Shown here in pieces: positions 20,446 to 35,400 of a stretch of DNA of 64,000 nt. Every line of letters starts with the position of its first letter. The first letter of the stretch is position 1. The notes under the pieces were generated by a model. It saw only the letters and a list, made by a program, of their open reading frames with translations, made no database searches and had not been told where the DNA came from. The translations under genes were made by a program, and so were the position numbers. Source of the stretch: Siphonodentalium dalli (Eukaryota > Mollusca > Scaphopoda > Gadilida > Siphonodentaliidae); NCBI GenBank assembly GCA_032622095.1, contig CP136062.1, positions 201,961,959 to 202,025,958 on the forward strand, written 5' to 3'.

Positions 20446-23400
20446 GTGAGTGAAACTACATGTACCGGTATTTCTTCCTACTTAATTTTCAAGTCTCAGG
20501 ATAAACCTGGTAATTTATCGCATTTGTGAAATTACAATGATCAAAATAGATTAAAAAAACTTACTGTATTGACCCTTTCATGACGGCAGCTGCGCTGGTG
20601 CAGCATTAAAGACCATGTCCCAGTGCATTCTCATACAAATGCGAGTCTGCCACAGGGAGCCTCACATTTATAAGAGAATGCAATGGCTTACAAGGTCAAG
20701 GTAAACATTGTTAAACTTTATATACAGTTCCATGAAAAGACTTGATACCAAAGTCAAAGTAATTTATTAGCTTGCTCTTCAGTTTTAGCATACCAGGAAG
20801 GAATTAATAAGAAATGTTCTCTTTTGTTTCATGCACAAAACATTCTGGTTTATACAGGGGGTTATGTTGAGAACTAATATATATGTTTGCCCCTTTGTTA
20901 TCATATGACACAGTTCATGATATAACTGAATATTGATATCTCGAAAAAGAAATATTTAGGAGCTCAAACATAAAGTGGCTCATTATAGCCACACATGGTC
21001 TTTGAACCTTTTAGGAGTGCAACAGTGCATGCCTTAACATCTCCACTGCTAAATGACGTCATTTTCAGGACCGTTGACATTGTGGCCTTTTTCCATTAGA
21101 AAAATATAATAGGAATATCATGAAAGCCCTAAAAGTGACTCCGTGGAAAGGCTAATTATCATTCGTAATCCTGCAACATCATACATGTACACTGTTTTAA
21201 TGCCTTCAAATAAAAATAAAATGCCAATTTAATTATACCATTCGCTTGTAGACTGGACAGGAATGTCCATCCATATTCCATATGTTCTCCTTGTGAATTT
21301 TGTATGATACAGATTCTTGTTATACAATACTTCCTGCTTTTAATTTCTGTTATATATATAAATATATTGGATTTGAAACAGCCATTCTGTTTTTTTTACC
21401 CTGTGCCAATGCATTCTCTTATATATGCGAGTCGACCATAGGTCGCCTCGCATATATAAGAGAATGCATTGGCCTAACAATTTTTTATCATTTTTTAAAA
21501 ATAAATGTTTCTGACAATTTTTAGGACATAAAATAAAAAACATCATTTAACCTGCAGGGAGCCCCACACATATATAGAAGCATATAGAAGAGTGTCGTCT
21601 GCTCATGTTTGTCTGGGGCTCTGTATGGGTGAAATTAATTTCTGTTATATATATAAATATATTGGATTTGAAACAGCCATTCTGTTTACCTCGATTGAAC
21701 TTGGCAATGTTGATTGATTCCATATCCGGTGACTTCGTCTATCCCCTTCTTTGAAAAAGCCGAAACCACTTGAGTAAACTCCCTGATCACATCGCTCAAT
21801 TTGAGCAAATCCTATCCTTGCGATTGATGCTTTGGTCACATCGCGTCGCTCGCGATGCCATGTGAATACCTCAGTGATATTATGTTTGTCCTAATTGAGT
21901 GTTAACGCTGAAAGCCACACAAACAAATGGCTGATGTGATGCATTGAATCATGATGTAAACATTGGGATGTATTGGAATGTTTTGGGAGTATCAATGAGT
22001 CATTGCATGTGATTGCATTCGCAATGTTAAATTATGAAGCTATATGACTATTATAATGTCAGCAGAGACATAACTTAAAATCAGTTTAAACTTTAAACAT
22101 AAATTAAATTCTTGTCAAAACAAAATGGAATTTGAAATATTCGTGAAATTCCCACTTCAGATTTGAAGTGAGGACACAAAAAGTTTTCATCAGGTAGGCA
22201 CAATTTTTGTTGGCACATATAGACTAAAGGCATCATGTACATTTCCTCACTTCAGTATCCAAATATTACAATGTGGTAAGAGATCATTGAATTATGTGTA
22301 CTAACATTTCATTCACTAAGATTCAGTGAGTCACAGAGTTACTGTATACGACTTAAAATTGTGGACCTTTTTTCCACATTTTAATGCTTGATCATTATGT
22401 TTCAGCTGGAATAGAGATTCCACCATTCTTTGATATATTCTTCTTCACATTCCGACTCAAATCTAATGTGGTAAAATTCAGATATGCCGACTTCCAAAGA
22501 TCAGATGAAGCACGTAAGTTCAGAATACATATCAACCCTGGAAATTCCCCTTGGCAGTAATCATTGCCTGTTGGGAATTTAAAGATTTTTGTTATGCCCC
22601 CGACTTGAAGTCGGCGGGTATATAGTCGACGTCTCCGTCCGCCCGTACGTCCGTACAAACATTTTGCATTATTGTTCAGCAACCGCTGGGCAGATTTATC
22701 TTATATTTGGTATGGTGATAGAGCAGCATGGGTGAACAGCTACATGCATAGCGCGGGTTTCGTCCACCCATTTTCACCAGAGTTATGGGCCTTTTTTTAC
22801 TTAGAAAATTCAATTTTGTCCGTCCGTACAAACATTTTGCATTATTGTTCAGCAACCGCTGGGCAGATTTAGCTGATATTTGGTATGGTGATAGAGCAGC
22901 ATGGGGGAACAGCTACATGCATAGCGCGGGTTTCGTACACCCATTTTCACCAGAGTTATGGCCCTTTTTTGACTTAGAAAATTCAATATTGTCCGTCTGT
23001 ACAAACATTTTGCATTATTGTTCAGCAACCGCTGGGCAGATTTAGCTGATATTTGGTATGGTGATAGAGCAGCATGGGGGAACAGCTACATGCATAGCGC
23101 GGATTTCGTCCACCCATTTTCACCAGAGTTATGGCCCTTTTTTTACTTAGAAAATTCAATTTTTCTCTTGTTTTTTTGGGTTTCCAGATGATAGCGTGAG
23201 CTTTGGTGGTACGATTGCAAATCCCGTATTTTTGTGGATCAGTTATATGAAAATACATGTCAAGTGCGAATTTGGGTATGATCTGATGATTTTTGCCAGA
23301 GTTATGGCCCTTTTTTCAACTTAGAAAATTTGAATTTTCGCTTGTTTTTGGGTTTCCGGATCGCTTGTTTTGTGGTTTTTAGTCAACAGTTCTGTACGAA

Positions 23401-26400
23401 CTTCTTTTGGAATGGTCATATAGACCTCCTCGGATATCCGCAGTTTCGTCCATGCTTAATCCAAATTGCTACGGTCGGGGGCAAATGCCACGTGACAGCG
23501 TACCTCTTGTTTAATCCTGTTTTGCTCTTAATTTAGTTTTAGTGTATAATACCTTACTTGTATTTAAATTCACGCAGTACTATTTTTCGCGCATGCATTG
23601 GTGTGCAAATTTAAAACTGAGCGAAAAATGGTATGACTCCTGAGTTTATAGCGAACCACAGGGAAAAGCAGATGTATATGTTGATGAGTTACTTACATTA
23701 CAGAAGGCTGGACTGAATATACTCAATATAGACAACTAGACTTGATTTTATAGGGCTATATATTACATGCGGTCGACCAACATAAAAATCATTACTCATA
23801 ATTATGTAAAGCAGCTAATTACGGTAACATCGTTGGTGTTGAAATACTTATAAGAAATATACATGTGCCATGCTGAAGGCGCACGAAAGTACGCCCCCTG
23901 TTATCAACACTGCACGGAGTGACACCATGCAAACATCCTAAATTATTTATGCCAACAAAACCCTCAGCCAAGTGTTGATTTTTTCTGAAGTTGATTTTTT
24001 CTGAAGCTGCTTGTATGTGGTTGTGGTCTTACTTCTTTCGAATTTATTCCAATGATGACGATAACTATTTCAATTGAATATCACTGTAACTCCGGGTACC
24101 CAGGTGGATGATATAATGGCGTTAGTTTAAAAAAAAATTTTATTGAAAAAATAATTTTTGTTAAATTGAGCAAGGAGTTCAATCTAAACAAAAAAATTAT
24201 AAATAATAATCTTTTTAAATCAAAACTGTTTTAAATATAAATTTTTGTGTGAAGCACACAAAGGGGTAGTCCAAAATTTACTATACATTGAATGTATATC
24301 ATTATCCCCTAGATGTTCGACTAACAAAGGGGCTGCGGGCTCCTACGCCATTGATTAAATGCTCCTAAAAGCAGCCTGTTTAATTAAGAAGCCTGTTTCA
24401 GCTCATTCATTATACCTTTATGTCTAAAATAGTACAATAAAATAAAATAGTACAATGGCATTCATGTCATCATAGACTAGGGCCCGACGAAGCTTCGAGA
24501 TTCGATTCGATTTCGAATCTTGCTACCAGATTCGATTCGATTCGAAAGCGGTCGTGTGATTCGGGATATTTCGAATTGTTGTATAAAAGTCCTTTATCGC
24601 CCGCATTTTCCCAAAATAGTTAACAATAATCCGCGACCGCTGTGTCCAACGTGTAGGGTAACTGGGTAAGTTGTCAAATAGATCGTTCTTTCTCCCCCAC
24701 TAATCTAGCGTGCCTATATGAAGTCATGTGAGATAGCTAAGTGGAATTTCCTACCTCGCATGAGCACGTGGTGTCTGTCTCACATGAGACACGTGGCTTG
24801 TCACATTTGCATACTCGATTGACGAAAGCACACCCACATCGAAGGTGTCATTTTTCAAATAAAATGTTAAAATGTAATCGAACTGAAATATATGTGACGA
24901 ACAATAAATGAATGTACATGTAATAAGTTTAAGCTTGTTAATTGCATGTCTAACTGGGTATTCCATATTCTGGAAATATATACATCTGATTTGACCCAAT
25001 TCTACTCGTTACCTATAACCAAGCCACACGATTGCTGTCGATATACGCAATGTATATAGTTCGGCGTTTCTGCAAAATAACATTAATTGTATTGTATTGC
25101 AAATGTATAACATAAAAGTAACTCGATAATTGAAATTTATAGGTTGTCATAGCAACATAAATTTCTCATTAAATATTTCTTCGCTCGAATTTAACAAGCG
25201 GACTTGAATCTTTGCCTTGAATCCGAATATCTAAATGTTCTGACGGACTCAATTATTTATTATCTCTACATGCTGTATCAGTTAGTTTGTTTTCAAATAG
25301 ATACCTTTGTTACATACCAAATTTGTACTTTTGACCAAGTTTTTGCAAGTTATGAGCGATTTGGGGGCAGAAACATCATCCTGGGTGCATGAGTGACTGG
25401 TGTGCATGGGATGGTAAAATCTCACCCTCGGGACAATATTTTTGACCCAGACACTCGGCAAACCTCGTGTCTGGCTCAAATATCTTCCCCCCTCGGGTAA
25501 CATTCCCCATCCTATAGATACACCACCACCCATCAAGGATAATAATAATAATCTCATTCCAAATGAGTGGATAGGACAGTGGGCAACAGACACTCAGTAA
25601 CAGTTTAATTAATTATAAACGTTCATGTTATTATTCTGAATACAAATACTTTGTTTCATTTAATAATTGTTGTTGTTTTTATTCTTAAATGAAATTCAGA
25701 TTCAGGAAACATAGAATTCCCGTCAGAATAATGATATAAGATATAGACTATACTATAGACACAGGATTTACAAAGCTATCCAAGATGGTGGATTGCTTGC
25801 GATATTCCTACAATTAACACTTATTTCTTCAATCTGCATGTCTACAAATGGTTTCTTTTAGGAGTTTTTGGCGATAAACACACAAAATAGACATGTATTT
25901 TATAAAATTTTAATATTCACATTTAATTATAATATTTGCTTTCCGTCAATACCGACGCTTTTGAAGTATACTTAAATACGGATATGGTATCCGGAATCTG
26001 GGAATATATACCGCAAATCTGCCGCGAGTGTTGGCAATAGATTCGATTCGAGATTTGATTCGATTTCGAATCATAACCATCATTCGATTCGAGATTCGAT
26101 TCGATGTTGAATTTGCCGATTCGTCGGGCCCTATCATTGACATTTACATTTGGATTAAGATTGGGGAAGTCCTCATATTAAATCACACTGACAAAAGAAT
26201 TTTGTACCTCTTTATCTGACAAAGCCACTCATTAAATAGAAAAACTGTAATTCATCATATGCTGTCAAAATTTAGGGAATACTATCATACAATTGGTTGT
26301 CACTTAACCTTTTGGCGGGTGGAACGACATATATGTTGTTTACAGTAGTTTTCAGGTAATATTATGTTACTTTATCATAACTTAAAAAACTCATCTCCAA

Positions 26401-29400
26401 AAGGGTAACTTTTCATGGATATAATACGGATATATGTTATTTTTATGTCTACCCATACCATAGTATGGTAAACATAGTGTCAACGTCCGGATTGACCACT
26501 CGTCGTTTGTCCGTCCGTCTGTCTGTCTGTAGACACTTTACGCATAATGCGATAACTGAAACATTTAAAATCCGATCGGAACCAAATTTGGTATGTGAGT
26601 TTCTCAGCCCAAAATACAGATCAAGTTCGAATATGGGTTTGATCCGAGTTTTTTTTTACAGAGTTATGGCCCTTTTTCGACTTAGAATTCACGCATTCTG
26701 CCATAACTCAAACATTTTTGATCTGATTGGAACCAAATTTGGTATGTGAGTTTCTCAACCCAAAATACAGATCGAGTTCGAATATGGGTTTGATCCGATT
26801 TATTTTAAAGGAGTTATTTACCCTTTTTCGAAAATAAAATAAAAAAAATAATATTGTGTTTAGATTAAACTCCTTGCTCAATTTAACCAAAAACAAATTA
26901 TTAAAATTTTTGTTTTAACTTTTATAATAAAAACATTATTTTCCGGATCGCTTGTTTTGTGGTTTTTAGTCAACAGTTCTGTACGAACTTCTTTTGGAAT
27001 GGTCATATAGACCTCCTCGGATATCCGCAGTTTCGTCCATGCTTAATCCAAATTGCTACGGTCGGGGGCAAATGCCACGTGACAGCGTACCTCTTGTTTA
27101 ATCCTGTTTTGCTCTTAATTTAGTTTTAGTGTATAATACCTTACTTGTATTTAAATTCACGCAGTACTATTTTTCGCGCATGCATTGGTGTGCAAATTTA
27201 AAACTGAGCGAAAAATGGTATGACTCCTGAGTTTATAGCGAACCACAGGGAAAAGCAGATGTATATGTTGATGAGTTACTTACATTACAGAAGGCTGGAC
27301 TGAATATACTCAATATAGACAACTAGACTTGATTTTATAGGGCTATATATTACATGCGGTCGACCAACATAAAAATCATTACTCATAATTATGTAAAGCA
27401 GCTAATTACGGTAACATCGTTGGTGTTGAAATACTTATAAGAAATATACATGTGCCATGCTGAAGGCGCACGAAAGTACGCCCCCTGTTATCAACACTGC
27501 ACGGAGTGACACCATGCAAACATCCTAAATTATTTATGCCAACAAAACCCTCAGCCAAGTGTTGATTTTTTCTGAAGTTGATTTTTTCTGAAGCTGCTTG
27601 TATGTGGTTGTGGTCTTACTTCTTTCGAATTTATTCCAATGATGACGATAACTATTTCAATTGAATATCACTGTAACTCCGGGTACCCAGGTGGATGATA
27701 TAATGGCGTTAGTTTAAAAAAAAATTTTATTGAAAAAATAATTTTTGTTAAATTGAGCAAGGAGTTCAATCTAAACAAAAAAATTATAAATAATAATCTT
27801 TTTAAATCAAAACTGTTTTAAATATAAATTTTTGTGTGAAGCACACAAAGGGGTAGTCCAAAATTTACTATACATTGAATGTATATCATTATCCCCTAGA
27901 TGTTCGACTAACAAAGGGGCTGCGGGCTCCTACGCCATTGATTAAATGCTCCTAAAAGCAGCCTGTTTAATTAAGAAGCCTGTTTCAGCTCATTCATTAT
28001 ACCTTTATGTCTAAAATAGTACAATAAAATAAAATAGTACAATGGCATTCATGTCATCATAGACTAGGGCCCGACGAAGCTTCGAGATTCGATTCGATTT
28101 CGAATCTTGCTACCAGATTCGATTCGATTCGAAAGCGGTCGTGTGATTCGGGATATTTCGAATTGTTGTATAAAAGTCCTTTATCGCCCGCATTTTCCCA
28201 AAATAGTTAACAATAATCCGCGACCGCTGTGTCCAACGTGTAGGGTAACTGGGTAAGTTGTCAAATAGATCGTTCTTTCTCCCCCACTAATCTAGCGTGC
28301 CTATATGAAGTCATGTGAGATAGCTAAGTGGAATTTCCTACCTCGCATGAGCACGTGGTGTCTGTCTCACATGAGACACGTGGCTTGTCACATTTGCATA
28401 CTCGATTGACGAAAGCACACCCACATCGAAGGTGTCATTTTTCAAATAAAATGTTAAAATGTAATCGAACTGAAATATATGTGACGAACAATAAATGAAT
28501 GTACATGTAATAAGTTTAAGCTTGTTAATTGCATGTCTAACTGGGTATTCCATATTCTGGAAATATATACATCTGATTTGACCCAATTCTACTCGTTACC
28601 TATAACCAAGCCACACGATTGCTGTCGATATACGCAATGTATATAGTTCGGCGTTTCTGCAAAATAACATTAATTGTATTGTATTGCAAATGTATAACAT
28701 AAAAGTAACTCGATAATTGAAATTTATAGGTTGTCATAGCAACATAAATTTCTCATTAAATATTTCTTCGCTCGAATTTAACAAGCGGACTTGAATCTTT
28801 GCCTTGAATCCGAATATCTAAATGTTCTGACGGACTCAATTATTTATTATCTCTACATGCTGTATCAGTTAGTTTGTTTTCAAATAGATACCTTTGTTAC
28901 ATACCAAATTTGTACTTTTGACCAAGTTTTTGCAAGTTATGAGCGATTTGGGGGCAGAAACATCATCCTGGGTGCATGAGTGACTGGTGTGCATGGGATG
29001 GTAAAATCTCACCCTCGGGACAATATTTTTGACCCAGACACTCGGCAAACCTCGTGTCTGGCTCAAATATCTTCCCCCCTCGGGTAACATTCCCCATCCT
29101 ATAGATACACCACCACCCATCAAGGATAATAATAATAATCTCATTCCAAATGAGTGGATAGGACAGTGGGCAACAGACACTCAGTAACAGTTTAATTAAT
29201 TATAAACGTTCATGTTATTATTCTGAATACAAATACTTTGTTTCATTTAATAATTGTTGTTGTTTTTATTCTTAAATGAAATTCAGATTCAGGAAACATA
29301 GAATTCCCGTCAGAATAATGATATAAGATATAGACTATACTATAGACACAGGATTTACAAAGCTATCCAAGATGGTGGATTGCTTGCGATATTCCTACAA

Positions 29401-32400
29401 TTAACACTTATTTCTTCAATCTGCATGTCTACAAATGGTTTCTTTTAGGAGTTTTTGGCGATAAACACACAAAATAGACATGTATTTTATAAAATTTTAA
29501 TATTCACATTTAATTATAATATTTGCTTTCCGTCAATACCGACGCTTTTGAAGTATACTTAAATACGGATATGGTATCCGGAATCTGGGAATATATACCG
29601 CAAATCTGCCGCGAGTGTTGGCAATAGATTCGATTCGAGATTTGATTCGATTTCGAATCATAACCATCATTCGATTCGAGATTCGATTCGATGTTGAATT
29701 TGCCGATTCGTCGGGCCCTATCATTGACATTTACATTTGGATTAAGATTGGGGAAGTCCTCATATTAAATCACACTGACAAAAGAATTTTGTACCTCTTT
29801 ATCTGACAAAGCCACTCATTAAATAGAAAAACTGTAATTCATCATATGCTGTCAAAATTTAGGGAATACTATCATACAATTGGTTGTCACTTAACCTTTT
29901 GGCGGGTGGAACGACATATATGTTGTTTACAGTAGTTTTCAGGTAATATTATGTTACTTTATCATAACTTAAAAAACTCATCTCCAAAAGGGTAACTTTT
30001 CATGGATATAATACGGATATATGTTATTTTTATGTCTACCCATACCATAGTATGGTAAACATAGTGTCAACGTCCGGATTGACCACTCGTCGTTTGTCCG
30101 TCCGTCTGTCTGTCTGTAGACACTTTACGCATAATGCGATAACTGAAACATTTAAAATCCGATCGGAACCAAATTTGGTATGTGAGTTTCTCAGCCCAAA
30201 ATACAGATCAAGTTCGAATATGGGTTTGATCCGAGTTTTTTTTTACAGAGTTATGGCCCTTTTTCGACTTAGAATTCACGCATTCTGCCATAACTCAAAC
30301 ATTTTTGATCTGATTGGAACCAAATTTGGTATGTGAGTTTCTCAACCCAAAATACAGATCGAGTTCGAATATGGGTTTGATCCGATTTATTTTAAAGGAG
30401 TTATTTACCCTTTTTCGAAAATAAAATAAAAAAAATAATATTGTGTTTAGATTAAACTCCTTGCTCAATTTAACCAAAAACAAATTATTAAAATTTTTGT
30501 TTTAACTTTTATAATAAAAACATTATTTTATTAAAAAAAAAAATGTCATTGATACTTTCATTTGTTTTCATTGAGATATTGATGATTATGATACAAGTTG
30601 ATAGAAAGGTTCCCAATGTGTCCCTTTAAATATTTAGTAATGAAACCATAAATTAATAGTGTTACTGTTTAGAGACCCAGAGCATCTGCCGAGGTAACTA
30701 CAGGTTTAGCACTGAGTGTCCTATCTCGCTCTGGCTCTGGCTAGATGAAGTCAAAGATAAACAACACTGCTGGCATCTGTCAAATTTGATTAATGGCAGC
30801 ATGAAACTCTGGTTTCTCCTATTCTTGAAATTCCATTACAGGGTGTGATGTCCCTCACCTATATATATATATATATATAGTTTCTTCCATATCCCATTTA
30901 TCTGCTTAGAAAATAATTAATCTATTCCATGGTTCCCATAGAGTAGACATATGCTATAATGTGCAAAGACTCTTCCTCATATCTCTTATCTGTGATTATC
31001 TTTGCACACTAGTCACTTCTATTGATTTTGGTATTGACTGATTAATTGACTTTTGAAAAATATATTAGCCCTTCAGGCACATGCTTCAATGTGCAATTAA
31101 AATAGTGGCTGATAGCCAATTTGATTTATCTATGAAATAGGTAACAGGCAGATAAATCTACATGATTATTGTAAGTGATGCCTTGTTTTGAAAATCAAGA
31201 TGATATATGATAGATGTTGTTAATATTTCCAGGAAGCTTATTTTTCCATTTGTTCATATTGTCATGGTTGATTGAGTTTTAGGGGCCACAGAGCACTTAA
31301 AAGTTTAACATTTAAGGCTATGGATTTTAGTGTCAGCTACATGGAAAACATTGTAATGTGTGAAACCATTTGATTGAGGGCTACTTACTTTCTTTTATAT
31401 GAACTATGGTAATCTATTTCGATTTAGGGGTCATAGGGGCTAGCATCCTCATCATATTATGTCTGTATAACATTATATAGATAACACTTTTGTATTGTAT
31501 TGTATAAACTACATATATTTTTGAAAACCATACACCCGTGTTATGAAACACTTAATCTTGCATGTACCTAACAATATAAGCATTCATTATTACACATGTC
31601 AGATCTGATCATATTTGTCTGACATGTTTGATAAACAAATAACAACTGGTTATTATTTACATTGATTCCTGCCTTTAATAATGTGTTGTCTATGATTTAT
31701 TTGTTACAATATGCAATTAGTCTGGCCGTTGAAGCACTGGACCTAGAACAAATTGTTTACAAGCTGTTTTTGGTGTCATATTGTCGGGCAGAATGTAAGG
31801 AACAACATATCCAAAATCCGCTAAATTCCGCTTTGGGGAAAATTCTCTATTGAAGATGGCGTGCATAATGTCTGTTGTTATCGGAAAATACTGAATTCTG
31901 CGGCAGGTGCTCCAATTAATGCCAAATTTGTAATAAATTGAAATATACACAAACATTCCTTAGTCTTAAACCTACGGAAGCCTATTAGGGCCATTTAATT
32001 TTTGTTATAATTTTCATTAAAATATTTAATTTTTTATTTAATTTTTGTTATATATTCATTAAAATATTTCATTTTTTATTTAATTTTTTATATATATTCA
32101 TTAAAATATTTCCTTTTTACTTTCCACCTGGGAGATAACTTTTCTCCCGGGAATTAACTTTTCTCCCAGGGAGATAACTTTTCTCCCGGGAATTAACTTT
32201 TCTCCCAGGGAGAAAACTTTTCTCCCGGGAATTAACTTTTCTCCCTGGGAGATAACTTATCTCCCAGGGAGAAAACTTTTCTCCCGCGAATTAACTTATC
32301 TCCCTGGGAGAAAACTTTTCTCCCGCGAATTAACTTATCTCCCAGGGAGAAAACTTTTCTCCCGCGAATTAACTTATCTCCCTGGGAGAAAACTTTTCTC

Positions 32401-35400
32401 CCGCGAATTAACTTATCTCCCAAGGAGAAAACTTTTCTCCACCGGTGGAAAATCACGTGATTTTACATGCAGCACGTGACAGGTGTGTGGATTACACTCA
32501 ACATTCCAGCTGTTTTCATTGTTATTATCATCGCAAGTCTTTCGTATCATGGATGTATGTGTCGGTACTCTAAAAATATGACCAGTGTTAAAGGCACGAG
32601 AGGTCTTAATTGTCGAAAATATTCATATTTGTTCCAAACACCGTAAACTGAAAAACATTAAAATGCATAGTTTCGTTCATATATACCATGACCATCGCGT
32701 AAACAGCATGTTATCATAAAGACCTACTATAGTTTACCTAAGCTAGAGCCTGTTTGTGTTACAGAAGACAGCACAATGCTACTGGCTAATCACACACAAG
32801 TGACATAAACGCTCTTTATTAGTTCCATATCAGGAATTCACCAACAAATAACGCTCTTTATGTTTACCATCATAATATAAACAAACACCAGAAAAGTTAC
32901 TTTTTATGCTTTTGTTTACATAACAATGGTCAAATACATGACAATAACATACTGTTTATGCGATATTTCTTATTTGTATACGGACAAAGTCTGTCTACAT
33001 TTTGATGTTCTTTCTGTTTGTGGCGGTTTTTGACGGGTGGAAATATTTTCACAGGATACCCACCGCCAAGGCCAACCGTACCTTTAAAGTTCTCCTGATG
33101 TTATTTATAGTGATATGTGAAGCACACCCACCACAATACATATCTTTGGACACAGTGAACCATAGTAGAGAATGGATAATAGAAAGATATTTTAGCCTTG
33201 GATTTGAATACATCGAAATATTATGTTTTCTTCATTTGTACCATGGCATAACAATGATTTTGCGACATTTGAAGAGAATTCTGATATCGATGGGCCTGAC
33301 ACGGAGAAAATTCAAGGATGACATTATGGATGTCATAAAGAGTGTTTAAGGATGCCGTGGATACTTTATAATTTGGTGTATCTCCCACATCGATACGTGC
33401 AAGATCGCCAAAGATATATATGCATATGTGCACACTTTCAAAATCAGACAAACCCCTGAACAGATTCCCATCAAATATAGCACACAGACAGGACCATCAG
33501 TGGTGAATCATTGTGACAAGTGGAATTCTTATGTACAGAGGATATTGATGAATTTAGATTGCAAGTGAGTCTATGCTCAATATAGGTCTGATAGATATAA
33601 ACCTTGTATTAAGGTATATACTTATGGTAGTGTTGTCGCACCATGCAGGGGACCTGTGACACCATGCGCTAAACATTGGCGCCTTATATATTGACTGTCA
33701 AAATGTTTTTTCGCGCCAGGACATCAGACAATGACACGTGACAGGTGTATTTTAACCGTAGGAGGATATGTTTGAATGTTATCGGTTACGTGAAACCTAT
33801 CACATCACGTGATTTTCCACCACGGGAGAAAAGTTAATTCCCGGGAGATAAGTTATCTCCCTGGGAGAAAAGTTAATTCCCGAGAGAAAAGTTTTCTCCC
33901 TGGGAGATAAGTTATCTCCCTGGGAGAAAAGTTAATTCCCGGGAGAAAAGTTTTCTCCCTGGGAGATAAGTTAATTCCCGGGACTGGGAGATAAGTTATC
34001 TCCCTGGGAGAAAAGTTAATTCCCGGGAGAAAAGTTTTCTATACGAGTGAACAAACGCTCGAATATTGCGAGGAAGAATGACTACAAGTATAAGAGAAAC
34101 TTTTTATTAGAGATGTACGAATTCTTTCTGATGTATCTCACGAGAGAGCAAGCGAAATCAGGGTCTTGTGGAACGGTTAAATCTGGACTTTTGGGCGTCC
34201 AGAAACGGAAAAATGACGCAGTTTTATCTGTACCGCTAATCTTGAATCATGTGATATATGTGTAATTAAACAGCTAAACGGGATTTAGTAGGGATGTATT
34301 GACTATGCGGCCTTTCTCTAGAAGCAGAAATATATGTATTCAGAGCAGTCTCACGAATGAGACCGATCACCATTTATTTTGATATCTATGGTATAAAACC
34401 TTAAAAAATTAATTTCTATAAAACGGTATGAATTATGTTCATATTGTACTGTGGAGAATGCGTAGATCCTATTGTACGTGTCTCAAAATAGTAGTTATAG
34501 TTGCCTCAGATCAAGTGATAAAACACGAATATTTCGCTTTTATCACAAGAATGCGTGATGGTGTACCATGAACTAAATTTATTAATTCACAAATGAGTAC
34601 CATAGACTGTCTTCAATAAATTCAAAACTTGACCAAATTTGCCTACATAATCTGTGACAGAGACTGTGTTTATACCTGGAAATTATATTTGGTTGAATTC
34701 ACCAAGGCCACATCTACGCGAAACTTACTACGTTGTCTTCAACCGCATCACCGCGTTTACCCATTTTCCTTAATGTTACACATGTCTGTTGCACACAGAA
34801 CCACAACTAACAATATTGGGTGAATGTTCAACGTTGGAATAACATCTTAAACGATGATCACCTGATATTTAGCACGATTACGTGGGTGGTAATGGTAATA
34901 TAATTTCAAACAAAAATATACTGAAAACTAATAGTGTGCATTGCCATAGCTTATTCTAGTTGTAAAGTGGCCACTGAAGTAATTTTAACAAAATTGTCTA
35001 CTAAGAAACCGGGTTGGTAGCAGAATGAAAATTAGTCTTACATACAATGTACTATGTACAGTCTCTTTGACCTGGTGAGATTCGGTGCTAATCCATTGAA
35101 GATATGAGTGTTTCTTTACAGTATAATAACCATTGCGACATACGTGTATCATTTATTATCACCGGGAGTATTGACAATTCCGGAAATATAACTAGTATTT
35201 ATACCTCTAGAGTATGCACTTAAATTTCGGCGTTGCATTCAATATTTAATCACCATGCCGAATGAAACTACCATGCACTGTGAGGCGTAACATTAGTTTG
35301 TGTGTTGCATGCACGAGCTATTTTTGTTTTGCCCAACAGTTGGATAATTTTCTGTCCGTGTCACTCTACTCGCTCCCGCATTCTAATTCAACACAAACTG

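Larger units (their letters stand above)
20446..22405. other. Intron 1 of C1GALT1
   Basis: 1960 bp between GTGAGT (20446) and TTTCAG (ending 22405). It contains a diverged hairpin module (20575-20690) and a fold-back element flanked by 53-bp direct repeats (21340-21687). The rest is AT-rich with no coding sequence. Confidence 0.7.
23353..26939. repeat. 3587-bp tandem segmental duplication, copy 1
   Basis: Every stretch I compared between this copy and 26940-30526 is identical, at a constant offset of 3587 bp, including all conceptual translations. The junction at about 26940 has a T-run of two to three bases as microhomology. The unit includes the hAT-like element 24478-26133, an A/T-rich block and the repeat at 26460-26900. 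Confidence 0.9.
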
